The translations under genes and the position numbers were made by a program. Positions 7,902 to 16,048 of a stretch of DNA of 47,703 bases are shown here, one piece after another. Source of the stretch: an uncultured Bacteroides sp. GTDB taxonomy: Bacteria; Bacteroidota; Bacteroidia; Bacteroidales; Bacteroidaceae. Below the pieces are notes generated by a model that had not been told where the DNA came from, did no database searches, and saw nothing but the letters and a program-made list of their open reading frames with translations. Location: the NCBI GenBank assembly GCA_937890825.1, contig CALADS010000093.1, positions 1-47,703 of the forward strand, written 5' to 3'. Position 1 is the first letter of the stretch. Each line of letters begins with the position of its first letter.

Positions 7902-10328
7902 ATGTTAGACGAAAACAAAAGAGGTGACTTGTCGGTAGATGCCGAAGAAAGTGTAAATCTAAGTGAACTCCTGTTTAAGTATCTGGCATATTGGCCTTGG
8001 TTTGTAGCTAGTGTGCTGGTATGTCTGGTGGCTTGTTTTATCTATTTGAGATACCAAACTCCGGTATATCAGGTATCGGCGGCTGTATTGATTAAGGAGG
8101 ATGAAAAGAAAGGTGGAGCTGCCAATTCAGCACCTTTTGCAGCTATGCAGGGGCTGGGTATGTTGTCTATGACCAGCAACTTCGAAAATGAAGTGGAGAT
8201 CTTGAAATCTCGCACATTGATTAAAAAGGTAGTTAATCATCTGGAACTCTATACAAGTGTATCTGAAGAACGTATGTTTAGCTATGATACTCCTCTTTAT
8301 AAGAATGCTCCTATTCAGGTTTTCATGACTCCGGAAGAAGCTGAAAAACTGAAGACCAATGTGGCTATGGATTTGACTTTCCGGAAGGAAGAGAAGACAC
8401 TCGATGTGAAACTGAAATATATGTTGGGTGAGGAAGAGGTGGAAGTGGAAAAGAAGTTTGATCATCTGCCTGCTGTGTTGCCTACAGAAATCGGTGTCAT
8501 CAGTTTCTTGCCCAATGCTGCGGTTTTGGCGAAGGATACCTTGAAGAAAGAGGTGAAAAATGAAATTCACTTGAAAGCTAATATCTCTAATCCGATTGCT
8601 GTGGCTGGTGCCTATCTCAGTCAGTTGGCTGTAGAACCTACTTCCAAGACAACAACCATTGCACAGATTTCTCTGAAGACCATCGTAAAACAATTAGGCG
8701 TGGATTTCGTAAATTGTCTGGTGGCTTTCTATAATCAGGATGCAAACGACGAAAAGAATGAAGTGGCTCAGAAGAGTGCTGAATTTATTGACGAACGTAT
8801 CAATATCATCAATCGTGAGCTGGGTACTACGGAGAGTGAGCTGGCTTCGTTTAAACAACGTTCGGGATTGACCGACTTGACCAGCGATGCACAGCTGGCC
8901 TTGCAGGAAAGTTCTAAGTATGAACAGCAACGCATGGAGAATGCTACTCAGATTAATCTGGTGCGCTATTTGAATGAATACATCAATAATCCTGAAAATA
9001 CCAATGAGGTATTGCCCGCTAACGTAGGCTACTCGGATGCCAATCTGACCTCGGTGATAGAACAGTACAATACCATGATTATTGAGCGTAAGCGCTTGTT
9101 GCGTACTTCTTCTGAGAATAACCCTGCCGTGGTGAATATGAATACGGGTATCGATGCCATGCGTCGCACGGTGCAGACTACTGTAAACAGTGTGCTTAAA
9201 GGTTTGCAGATTACGCGCGATGACATTGAGCGTCAGGCCAGCAAGTTTGAAGGCCGTATCAGCAACGCTCCTTTGCAGGAGAAAGAATTTATGACTATCT
9301 CTCGTCAGCAGGAAATCAAGGCTACTCTGTATATCATGTTGCTGCAAAAGCGTGAGGAAAATGCCATTACATTGGCTGCCACTGCCAATAATGGACGTAT
9401 CATAGAAGAAGCGTTGGCAGCTTCGGCTCCGGTAGCTCCGCGCAAGAGCGTCTTTATGTTGGCTTCGCTGCTGTTGGGACTGGGTATTCCGGTAGGTATT
9501 ATCTTTCTGATTGATTTGTTCAAGTACAAGATAGAAGACCGTGCTGATTTGGAGAAACTGACTACTGCTCCGATATTGGGTGAAATACCGTCTGATGGAA
9601 AAGCCAGTGGCGAAAAAGCCTCCATTGATGTGCGCGAAAATGAAAATGGCATGATGGAAGAAGCGTTCCGTACGCTACGTACCAACATCTTGTTTATGTT
9701 GGGCCCCAGCCAAAAAGTGGTGTTGTTTACTTCCAGTCAGCCGGGTGAAGGAAAGAGCTTTATTACCTGTAATATGGGCGCCAGTCTGGCCTACATGGGC
9801 AAGAAGGTGCTGGTAATCGGTATGGACATCAGAAAACCCCGTTTGGCCGGTATCTTTAATTTGGATCATCATTCCAAGGGTATCACAAATTATCTGAATG
9901 ATCCGGTCAACGTAAATATCTTCGATTTGGTACAGCATACTCAGATTAGCAAGAATCTGGATGTGATGTTGGCTGGTCCTGTGCCGCCGAATCCTACCGA
10001 ATTGGTATCGCGCGACTCGTTTGTGCAGGGTATTGCGAAGTTGAAAGAAAAATACGATTATATCTTATTAGATACGGCACCTATCGGAATCGTAACCGAT
10101 ACAGCTATAATCGGTCGTGTGGCAGATTTGAGTGTGTATGTGTCTCGTGCAGGTGTTACACCTAAGATGGCATTTAAGTACATCAATGTGCTGCGTGAAG
10201 AAAAGAAACTGAATAATGTGGCTACTGTGCTGAATGGCGTAGATATGAGCGATCGTAAGCGTGCTTACGGCTACGGTCGTTATGGTTACGGCTATGGCTA
10301 CGGCTACGGTTACGGAGACGATAAGTAA
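7902..10328 (+). CDS. Wzc-like chain-length determinant / BY-type tyrosine kinase
   Basis: An inner-membrane co-polymerase fused to a cytoplasmic bacterial tyrosine kinase, controlling polysaccharide length and export with the Wza partner upstream. In the 808 residues: a first membrane helix near 33-50 (WFVASVLVCLVACFIYLRY), a Wzz periplasmic domain with coiled coil (roughly 270-480), a second helix near 518-535 (MLASLLLGLGIPVGIIFLI), then the kinase with Walker A SSQPGEGKSF (about 611), Walker A' VIGMDIRKPRL (about 640) and Walker B YILLDTAP (about 719). The C-terminal tail (about 787-808) holds eight tyrosines alternating mostly with glycine, the expected autophosphorylation cluster. The TAA overlaps the ATG of the next gene. 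Confidence 0.93.
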   Translation: MLDENKRGDLSVDAEESVNLSELLFKYLAYWPWFVASVLVCLVACFIYLRYQTPVYQVSAAVLIKEDEKKGGAANSAPFAAMQGLGMLSMTSNFENEVEILKSRTLIKKVVNHLELYTSVSEERMFSYDTPLYKNAPIQVFMTPEEAEKLKTNVAMDLTFRKEEKTLDVKLKYMLGEEEVEVEKKFDHLPAVLPTEIGVISFLPNAAVLAKDTLKKEVKNEIHLKANISNPIAVAGAYLSQLAVEPTSKTTTIAQISLKTIVKQLGVDFVNCLVAFYNQDANDEKNEVAQKSAEFIDERINIINRELGTTESELASFKQRSGLTDLTSDAQLALQESSKYEQQRMENATQINLVRYLNEYINNPENTNEVLPANVGYSDANLTSVIEQYNTMIIERKRLLRTSSENNPAVVNMNTGIDAMRRTVQTTVNSVLKGLQITRDDIERQASKFEGRISNAPLQEKEFMTISRQQEIKATLYIMLLQKREENAITLAATANNGRIIEEALAASAPVAPRKSVFMLASLLLGLGIPVGIIFLIDLFKYKIEDRADLEKLTTAPILGEIPSDGKASGEKASIDVRENENGMMEEAFRTLRTNILFMLGPSQKVVLFTSSQPGEGKSFITCNMGASLAYMGKKVLVIGMDIRKPRLAGIFNLDHHSKGITNYLNDPVNVNIFDLVQHTQISKNLDVMLAGPVPPNPTELVSRDSFVQGIAKLKEKYDYILLDTAPIGIVTDTAIIGRVADLSVYVSRAGVTPKMAFKYINVLREEKKLNNVATVLNGVDMSDRKRAYGYGRYGYGYGYGYGYGDDK

Positions 10329-10783
10329 TGATGACGGACAGAATCGAAAAGGCGGTTGCTCTGTTTAAGAGTGGATATAATTGTTCACAGTCGGTTGTAG
10401 CCGCTTTCGCAGATCTTTATGGCTTTACCGAAGAGCAGGCATTGCGTATGTCTGCAGCTTACGGTGGAGGCATAGGGCGCATGCGTATGACGTGTGGGGC
10501 AGCTTGTGGACTGTTCATGCTGGCGGGCTTGGAAAAGGGGGCTGTAGATGCCAAAGACCGTGAAGGTAAAGGGGCATGCTATGCACTGGTGCAAGAATTG
10601 GCGGCTGTCTTTAAAGAACGAAATCATTCGTTGGTATGTGCTGAATTATTAGGATTGAAACAGCCTGAAGGAGTGTCGATGCCCGAGGCTCGTACCGAAC
10701 AGTATTATGCCAAGCGCCCCTGTGTAAAGATGGTGGAAGAAGCCGCTCGTATTTGGGTGGAGCATTTAAATAAAACTAGTTAA
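10328..10783 (+). CDS. C_GCAxxG_C_C family protein (putative redox protein)
   Basis: A 151-residue member of the C_GCAxxG_C_C family: FKSGYNCSQSVVAAFADLYG, then GGGIGRMRMTCGAACGLFML, later CAELLG and RPCVKMVEEAARI, which supply the conserved cysteines. The family is annotated as putative redox-active or metal-binding; no activity is firmly established. It starts inside the stop codon of the Wzc-like gene (ATG at 10328 overlapping TAA; a second ATG at 10331 is equally possible), so translation is coupled to the kinase. The functional link to polysaccharide export is unclear. lepA follows 25 bases later. Confidence 0.85.
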   Translation: MMTDRIEKAVALFKSGYNCSQSVVAAFADLYGFTEEQALRMSAAYGGGIGRMRMTCGAACGLFMLAGLEKGAVDAKDREGKGACYALVQELAAVFKERNHSLVCAELLGLKQPEGVSMPEARTEQYYAKRPCVKMVEEAARIWVEHLNKTS

Positions 10784-10808
10784 GTTTAGAAGAAGTTAGA
10801 ATTAGAAG

Positions 10809-12590
10809 ATGAAGAACATTCGCAATTTTTGTATCATTGCACATATTGATCACGGTAAGTCTACGTTGGCTGACCGTTTGCTGGAATATACCAAAACCAT
10901 TCAAGTGACTCAAGGACAGATGCTGGATGATATGGATCTGGAGAAAGAACGAGGGATTACCATTAAGAGTCACGCTATTCAGATGGAATACCTTTATAAA
11001 GGTGAAAAATATGTGTTGAATTTGATTGATACTCCGGGACACGTAGACTTTTCGTATGAAGTTTCACGTTCTATCGCTGCCTGTGAAGGCGCATTGCTGA
11101 TTGTGGATGCTTCTCAAGGTGTGCAAGCGCAGACTATTTCTAATCTTTATATGGCCCTAGAGCATGACTTGGAAATTATTCCGGTTATTAATAAATGCGA
11201 TATGGACAGTGCCATGCCCGATGAAGTAGAGGATGAAATCATCGAACTTCTGGGATGCAAGCGGGAAGAAATTATCCGTGCATCTGGAAAGACTGGTATG
11301 GGTGTGGAAGAAATTCTGGAGGCAGTTATCGAACGGGTGCCTCATCCGGTTGGTGACGAAGAGGCTCCGCTGCAGGCATTGATTTTCGATTCTGTTTTTA
11401 ACTCGTTCCGTGGAATCATTGCTTACTTTAAAATTGTAAACGGTGTTATCCGTAAGGGAGATAAAGTAAAGTTCTTTAATACGGGTAAAGAATATGATGC
11501 CGATGAGATTGGTGTGCTGAAGATGGATATGGTTCCCCGTCAGGAACTGCGTACGGGTGATGTGGGCTATATTATTTCTGGTATTAAAACGTCTCGTGAG
11601 GTAAAAGTGGGGGATACCATCACACACATTGCGCGTCCGTGTAAAGAAGCTATTGCAGGTTTTGAAGAAGTGAAGCCGATGGTCTTTGCCGGTGTGTATC
11701 CTGTAGAAGCTGAAGATTTTGAAGATTTGCGTGCTTCTTTGGAAAAATTGCAGCTGAATGATGCTTCGCTTACTTTTCAGCCGGAATCTTCCTTGGCTTT
11801 AGGATTTGGATTCCGTTGCGGATTTTTAGGTCTGCTTCATATGGAAATTGTGCAAGAACGTCTGGATCGAGAGTTCGATATGAATGTAATCACTACCGTA
11901 CCCAACGTGTCTTATAACATATATGATAAGCAGGGAAATATGACGGAAGTGCATAATCCTGGCAGTATGCCGGATCCTACTTTGATAGACCACATTGAAG
12001 AACCCTATATCCGTGCTTCGGTAATTACGGCTACAGATTATATCGGCCCAATTATGACGCTTTGTCTGGGTAAGCGTGGCGAGTTGGTGAAGCAGGAGTA
12101 TATTTCTGGAAATCGTGTGGAAATCTATTATGATATGCCCTTGGGTGAAATTGTGATTGATTTCTACGATAAATTGAAAAGTATTTCGAAGGGATATGCT
12201 TCTTTCGACTATCATCCGCATGGATTCCGTCCTTCTAAATTGGTAAAATTAGATATTCTTCTCAATGGTGAGCCTGTGGATGCTTTGTCTACCTTGACTC
12301 ACTTTGACAATGCCTACGATTTGGGAAGAAGAATGTGTGAGAAATTGAAAGAACTGATTCCCAGACAGCAGTTTGAAATTGCCATTCAGGCAGCCATTGG
12401 TGCCAAGATTATAGCCCGTGAAACGATTAAAGCGGTTCGTAAGGATGTAACGGCCAAATGTTACGGTGGTGATGTGAGCCGTAAACGTAAGTTGCTTGAA
12501 AAACAGAAACGCGGTAAGAAGCGTATGAAGCAGATTGGTAATGTAGAAGTGCCGCAAAAGGCATTTCTGGCTGTTCTTAAACTGGATTAA
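10809..12590 (+). CDS. lepA: Elongation factor 4 (LepA)
   Basis: A ribosome-dependent GTPase related to EF-G, implicated in back-translocation or 30S subunit biogenesis. The 593-residue length is standard. GTPase motifs are intact: AHIDHGKST (G1), RGITI (G2), DTPGHVDF (G3), NKCD (G4). EF-G-like domains II, III and V follow (GFRCGFLGLLHMEIVQERL, YHPHGFRPSKLVKLDILLNG), ending with the LepA-specific C-terminal domain (KCYGGDVSRKRKLLEKQKRG, KRMKQIGNVEVPQKAF). The start MKNIRNFCIIAHIDHGKST is the family start. It lies at the end of the Wza/Wzc run, 25 bases after the preceding gene, and nhaA begins 31 bases later. Confidence 0.97.
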   Translation: MKNIRNFCIIAHIDHGKSTLADRLLEYTKTIQVTQGQMLDDMDLEKERGITIKSHAIQMEYLYKGEKYVLNLIDTPGHVDFSYEVSRSIAACEGALLIVDASQGVQAQTISNLYMALEHDLEIIPVINKCDMDSAMPDEVEDEIIELLGCKREEIIRASGKTGMGVEEILEAVIERVPHPVGDEEAPLQALIFDSVFNSFRGIIAYFKIVNGVIRKGDKVKFFNTGKEYDADEIGVLKMDMVPRQELRTGDVGYIISGIKTSREVKVGDTITHIARPCKEAIAGFEEVKPMVFAGVYPVEAEDFEDLRASLEKLQLNDASLTFQPESSLALGFGFRCGFLGLLHMEIVQERLDREFDMNVITTVPNVSYNIYDKQGNMTEVHNPGSMPDPTLIDHIEEPYIRASVITATDYIGPIMTLCLGKRGELVKQEYISGNRVEIYYDMPLGEIVIDFYDKLKSISKGYASFDYHPHGFRPSKLVKLDILLNGEPVDALSTLTHFDNAYDLGRRMCEKLKELIPRQQFEIAIQAAIGAKIIARETIKAVRKDVTAKCYGGDVSRKRKLLEKQKRGKKRMKQIGNVEVPQKAFLAVLKLD

Positions 12591-12621
12591 GCGGTTTCTT
12601 ATTTACTTAAATCTTTTATTT

Positions 12622-13935
12622 ATGATTATTTTACGTACACTGAAGAAATTTTCTTCTCTGAACATGTTGGCTAGTCTGTTGCTGTTTCTGACAGCAATCT
12701 TGGCTGCCGTTGTGGCTAATTCATCATGGGCTCCTGCCTATGAAGCCTTTTTGTCGCAGGAATTGCATCTGCGTATCGGCTCTTTTAATTTGTTCTCACA
12801 CGGCGGCCATGCACTGACCATGATTGAGTTTATCAATGACTGCCTTATGACTATCTTTTTCTTATCGGTAGGCCTTGAAATCAAACGGGAATTGCTGGTA
12901 GGAGAGTTGTCATCGTTTCGTAAGGCAGTTCTTCCTTTCATAGCTGCTTGCGGCGGTATGATATTGCCGGTTATCGTGTATTCAGCCATGGTGACGGCAG
13001 GAGGTCCTGAAGCTCGCGGATCAGCAATCCCGATGGCTACCGATATTGCTTTTTCTTTGGGTGTTCTCAGTTTGTTGGGGAACCGTGTACCGTTGTGTCT
13101 GAAGATTTTTCTCACAGCCTTTGCCGTAGTAGATGATATTGGTGGCATTTTAGTAATTGCATTGTTCTACAGTACAGATGTAGCCTTCGGATATCTAATT
13201 GCAGCGGCAATACTGTATGTTTTCTTGTATTATATGGGCAAGTTTGGAGTGACGCAAAAGATTTTCTATCTCTCGTTTGGCATCATTATATGGTATCTCT
13301 TTTTGCAGTCGGGTATACACGCTACTATCTCGGGTGTAATTTTAGCCTTTGTGATTCCTGCTCGTCCGCAGATGGATGCCGGTAAATACATCAAGCGTAT
13401 TCAGCAGGCTATCAGTGAGTTTCCTGCCTCTGGGTCGGATAGGATTGTATTGACTAATGAACAGATTGCCAAATTAAAACAGGTGGAATTTGCTTCTGAT
13501 CATGTCATCAGTCCGCTGCAGTCGCTCGAAGATAACCTGCATGGTTTGGTGAATTTCATTGTATTGCCTTTATTCGCTTTTGCCAATGCTGGTGTAGTGC
13601 TCAACGGTGGCGGAGATATGATGGGGGAGGTAAGTATGGCCGTCATGTGTGGCTTGCTGATCGGTAAGTTTGTAGGTATTTTCCTGTTTACATGGGCCGC
13701 TGTACAATGCAAAGTAGCTTCCATGCCGGTGGGCATGAACTGGAAAAATGTAGCCGGTGTGTCTCTATTGGGAGGAATTGGTTTTACTGTTTCGCTATTT
13801 ATCGCTAACTTGTCTTTTGCTGCTGATCATCCGGCATTGCTTAATCAGGCTAAGTTGGGCGTGTTGCTGGGCACTCTATTGTCGGGAATTTTAGGATATC
13901 TGGTCTTGAAGATGGTGCTGCCCAAACAAGCCTAG
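12622..13935 (+). CDS. nhaA: Na+/H+ antiporter NhaA
   Basis: An inner-membrane electrogenic antiporter that exports Na+ in exchange for H+. The 437-residue protein has about 12 hydrophobic helices. Key family segments are present: INDCLMTIFFLSVGLEIKREL, the Asp-containing MATDIAFSLGVLSLLGNR, and the paired aspartates AVVDDIGGILVIALF that bind the ion in E. coli NhaA (Asp163/Asp164). It is somewhat longer than the E. coli protein owing to a cytoplasmic loop near residues 260-290. It sits 31 bases after lepA; no separate promoter is obvious. rpsP downstream has its own promoter. Confidence 0.95.
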   Translation: MIILRTLKKFSSLNMLASLLLFLTAILAAVVANSSWAPAYEAFLSQELHLRIGSFNLFSHGGHALTMIEFINDCLMTIFFLSVGLEIKRELLVGELSSFRKAVLPFIAACGGMILPVIVYSAMVTAGGPEARGSAIPMATDIAFSLGVLSLLGNRVPLCLKIFLTAFAVVDDIGGILVIALFYSTDVAFGYLIAAAILYVFLYYMGKFGVTQKIFYLSFGIIIWYLFLQSGIHATISGVILAFVIPARPQMDAGKYIKRIQQAISEFPASGSDRIVLTNEQIAKLKQVEFASDHVISPLQSLEDNLHGLVNFIVLPLFAFANAGVVLNGGGDMMGEVSMAVMCGLLIGKFVGIFLFTWAAVQCKVASMPVGMNWKNVAGVSLLGGIGFTVSLFIANLSFAADHPALLNQAKLGVLLGTLLSGILGYLVLKMVLPKQA

Positions 13936-13967
13936 CACCCTTGAAGAATATTTTTTTCAGCAAAGGC

Positions 13968-13998
13968 TTTGTGAATCAAAAAGAAAACCGTAATTTTG
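13968..13998 (+). promoter_or_regulatory. Consensus promoter of rpsP
   Basis: TTTG (13968-13971), 19 bases, TAATTTTG (13991-13998): exact in both elements. The leader to the rpsP ATG at 14060 is about 55 bases and AT-rich. Confidence 0.75.
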
Positions 13999-14059
13999 CA
14001 CCCGCTATTACGAGATAATAGTAAATATTCAAATCATTAACTAAAAAAACAATTATTAA

Positions 14060-14596
14060 ATGGCAACAAGAATCAGATTGCAGAGACATGGACGTAAAAG
14101 CTATGCTTTCTACTCTATCGTAATTGCAGACGTAAGAGCTCCACGTGATGGTAAATTTATTGAGAAGATTGGTACATACAACCCGAATACCAATCCTGCC
14201 ACAGTAGATTTGAAATTTGACCGTGCACTTGATTGGGTTTTGAAAGGTGCACAACCTTCTGACACTGTACGTAACATCCTTTCTCGCGAAGGTGTTTACA
14301 TGAAGAAACACTTGCTGGGTGGTGTAGCGAAAGGTGCATTCGGTGAAGCTGAAGCAGAAGCTAAGTTTGAAGCATGGAAGAGCAACAAGCAAAATGGTTT
14401 GGCTGCTTTGAAGGCTAAAGACGAAGAAGCTAAGAAGGCTGAAGCTAAGGCTCGCCTGGAAGCTGAGAAGAAAATCAATGAAGCTAAGGCTAAGGCTCTG
14501 GCAGAAAAGAAGGCTGCTGAAGAAGCTGCTAAAGCTGCTGCAGAGGCTCCGGCTGAAGAAGAAGCTCCGGCTACTGAAGAAGCTGCTGCTGAATAA
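14060..14596 (+). CDS. rpsP: 30S ribosomal protein S16 with long charged tail
   Basis: S16 is a small-subunit protein needed for 30S assembly. Residues 1-95 are the S16 domain (MATRIRLQRHGRKSYAFYSI, VADVRAPRDGKFIEKIGTYN, DWVLKGAQPSDTVRNILSR). Typical S16 has 80-100 residues; this one has 178 because of a long tail of Ala, Glu and Lys (about residue 105 to the end), predicted as a charged helix that ends in an acidic, Ala-rich segment. Such tails are known in Bacteroidetes S16. The tail is coded by GCT/GAA/AAG-rich repeats, which can expand or contract. The gene has its own consensus promoter and a strong terminator 45 bases after the stop. Confidence 0.96.
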   Translation: MATRIRLQRHGRKSYAFYSIVIADVRAPRDGKFIEKIGTYNPNTNPATVDLKFDRALDWVLKGAQPSDTVRNILSREGVYMKKHLLGGVAKGAFGEAEAEAKFEAWKSNKQNGLAALKAKDEEAKKAEAKARLEAEKKINEAKAKALAEKKAAEEAAKAAAEAPAEEEAPATEEAAAE

Positions 14597-14640
14597 TCAT
14601 TGCTTGAGATTAATTTTCTTGATATTAGAAGGAAATTGTA

Positions 14641-14676
14641 AAAATCCTCTTCGATTTTCTCGGAGAGGATTTTTTT
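14641..14676 (+). terminator. Intrinsic terminator of rpsP
   Basis: AAAATCCTCT (14641-14650) pairs perfectly with AGAGGATTTT (14664-14673) around a 13-base loop and runs into a T tract. It ends only six bases before the -7 box of the next gene. Confidence 0.8.
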
Positions 14677-14681
14677 ATGTG

Positions 14682-14689
14682 TATCTTTG
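14682..14689 (+). promoter_or_regulatory. -7 box of the TlpA-like gene
   Basis: TATCTTTG fits TAnnTTTG exactly. The matching -33 position falls within the rpsP terminator hairpin and is not an exact TTTG. Confidence 0.5.
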
Positions 14690-14721
14690 GCTGCGAATAT
14701 GAATTTTAAAAAATGTGTGAT

Positions 14722-15822
14722 ATGAGAAAGTTTACTTATTTAATGGCAGTAGCTGCTTTGGCATCTGCCTGTAGCAATGGAAACGGTGGTTATACCATTA
14801 CGGGTACTGTACAGGGCGCTTCTGATGGAGATGCTGTATATTTGCAGCGGATTGAAGGAAGAAGAAATATAGTGAAACAGGATTCGGCTGTTATTAAAGA
14901 CGGAAAATTTACTTTTACAGGAAAGCAAGATACTGCTGTATATCGCTATCTGACGTATAAGGGACAGGGCGATCAGGCTATGGCTATGGATTTCTTTTTG
15001 GAAAACGGAACGATTCAGGTGCAGTTGGCCAACACAAATCCTGCCGCTACCGGTACTCCCAATAACGATGCTTATCAGCAGGTTCGTGCCAAAGTGAATG
15101 CAAATATGAAGCAAGTGGAAGCACTTTATGCATCAATGGCCGATACTACATTGACTGATGCACAACGTGAACAGCGCGGAAAGGAACTGGCAGACCTGGA
15201 GGATAAGATGATGCAAATAGCCAAAGAAGGTATTCAGCAGAACATTGACAATGCAGTGGGTATTCATCTCTTGAAGCAGAATTTCTATTATATGGATGTG
15301 GAAGAACTCGATGCATTGCTTCCTAAGATTCCGGCCGCTTATGAACAAGATGCTACAATCTTGCGCATCAAAGAAAATGTGGCGAAAATGAAGGCTACGG
15401 CTGTGGGACAGAAATTTACGGATTTTACCATGAAGACGCCAGAAGGCAAGGAGGTGAAATTATCTGATTTTGTCGGTAAAGGTAAGGTGGTGCTGGTAGA
15501 TTTCTGGGCTAGCTGGTGCGGACCTTGTCGTCGGGAAATGCCGAATCTGGTAGATGCTTATAAGCAATATAAGAACAAGAACTTTGAAATTGTAGGGGTG
15601 TCGCTGGATAGAAACAATGAAGATTGGGTAAAAGCCATCAAGCAATTGGGTATTACATGGCCGCAGATGTCAGATTTGAAGTTTTGGGATTGTGAAGGTG
15701 CCAAGTTGTATGCTGTAAGCAGCATTCCTCATGTGGTATTGATTGATGGAAATGGAATCATTCTAGCACGCGGCCTTCATGGAGAAGAATTGCAGAAAAA
15801 ATTAGCGGAAGTTTTAAAATAA
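14722..15822 (+). CDS. TlpA-like thiol-disulfide lipoprotein with DUF4369 domain
   Basis: A periplasm-facing thioredoxin-fold protein. The 366-residue product starts with a lipoprotein signal (MRKFTYLMAVAALASAC, Cys17), followed by a DUF4369-like beta domain (about 25-130, YTITGTVQGASDGDAVYLQR) and a helical linker. The thioredoxin/AhpC-TSA domain begins near residue 225 (FTDFTMKTPEGKEVKLSDF) with active site WASWCGPCRREMPNLV (Cys266 and Cys269). Family members reduce disulfides of exported or cytochrome-biogenesis proteins; the partner here is unknown. The ATG at 14722 is chosen over 14713 because it gives a clean lipoprotein signal. It is monocistronic: own -7 box before it and a strong terminator right after. 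Confidence 0.88.
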   Translation: MRKFTYLMAVAALASACSNGNGGYTITGTVQGASDGDAVYLQRIEGRRNIVKQDSAVIKDGKFTFTGKQDTAVYRYLTYKGQGDQAMAMDFFLENGTIQVQLANTNPAATGTPNNDAYQQVRAKVNANMKQVEALYASMADTTLTDAQREQRGKELADLEDKMMQIAKEGIQQNIDNAVGIHLLKQNFYYMDVEELDALLPKIPAAYEQDATILRIKENVAKMKATAVGQKFTDFTMKTPEGKEVKLSDFVGKGKVVLVDFWASWCGPCRREMPNLVDAYKQYKNKNFEIVGVSLDRNNEDWVKAIKQLGITWPQMSDLKFWDCEGAKLYAVSSIPHVVLIDGNGIILARGLHGEELQKKLAEVLK

Positions 15823-15840
15823 ACTGCATTTAAATTTCAT

Positions 15841-15896
15841 AAAATGGAAAACTTTTATAAGGCATAGCTTTGTGAAAGTTTTCCATTTTATTTTTT
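15841..15896 (+). terminator. Intrinsic terminator of the TlpA-like gene
   Basis: A perfect 15-base inverted repeat, AAAATGGAAAACTTT (15841-15855) with AAAGTTTTCCATTTT (15875-15889), followed by ATTTTTT. It lies 19 bases after the stop codon. Confidence 0.8.
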
Positions 15897-15977
15897 AATA
15901 TATTGATAATTAAAAGCTTAACATTTTTTCAATGGATAAAAGTTTTCCAAAATGATAATTATATGAATTTTCTGAGC

Positions 15978-15985
15978 TACCTTTG
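15978..15985 (+). promoter_or_regulatory. -7 box of nrdDG
   Basis: TACCTTTG matches TAnnTTTG exactly. The longest nrdD frame would start at the TTG inside this box (15983-15985), which is impossible for a transcript starting near 15992, so the box decides for the ATG at 16049. Confidence 0.6.
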
Positions 15986-16048
15986 CATCACAAATCCGTG
16001 ATACATGTCAGCGGAATGATTTCTCAATTTTTAATCTTGGAAAATAAT

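Noticed and set aside
15983..16048. Upstream extension of nrdD
   Set aside because: Its TTG start is inside the TACCTTTG -7 box, so it cannot be on the transcript; the ATP-cone begins at ATG 16049.
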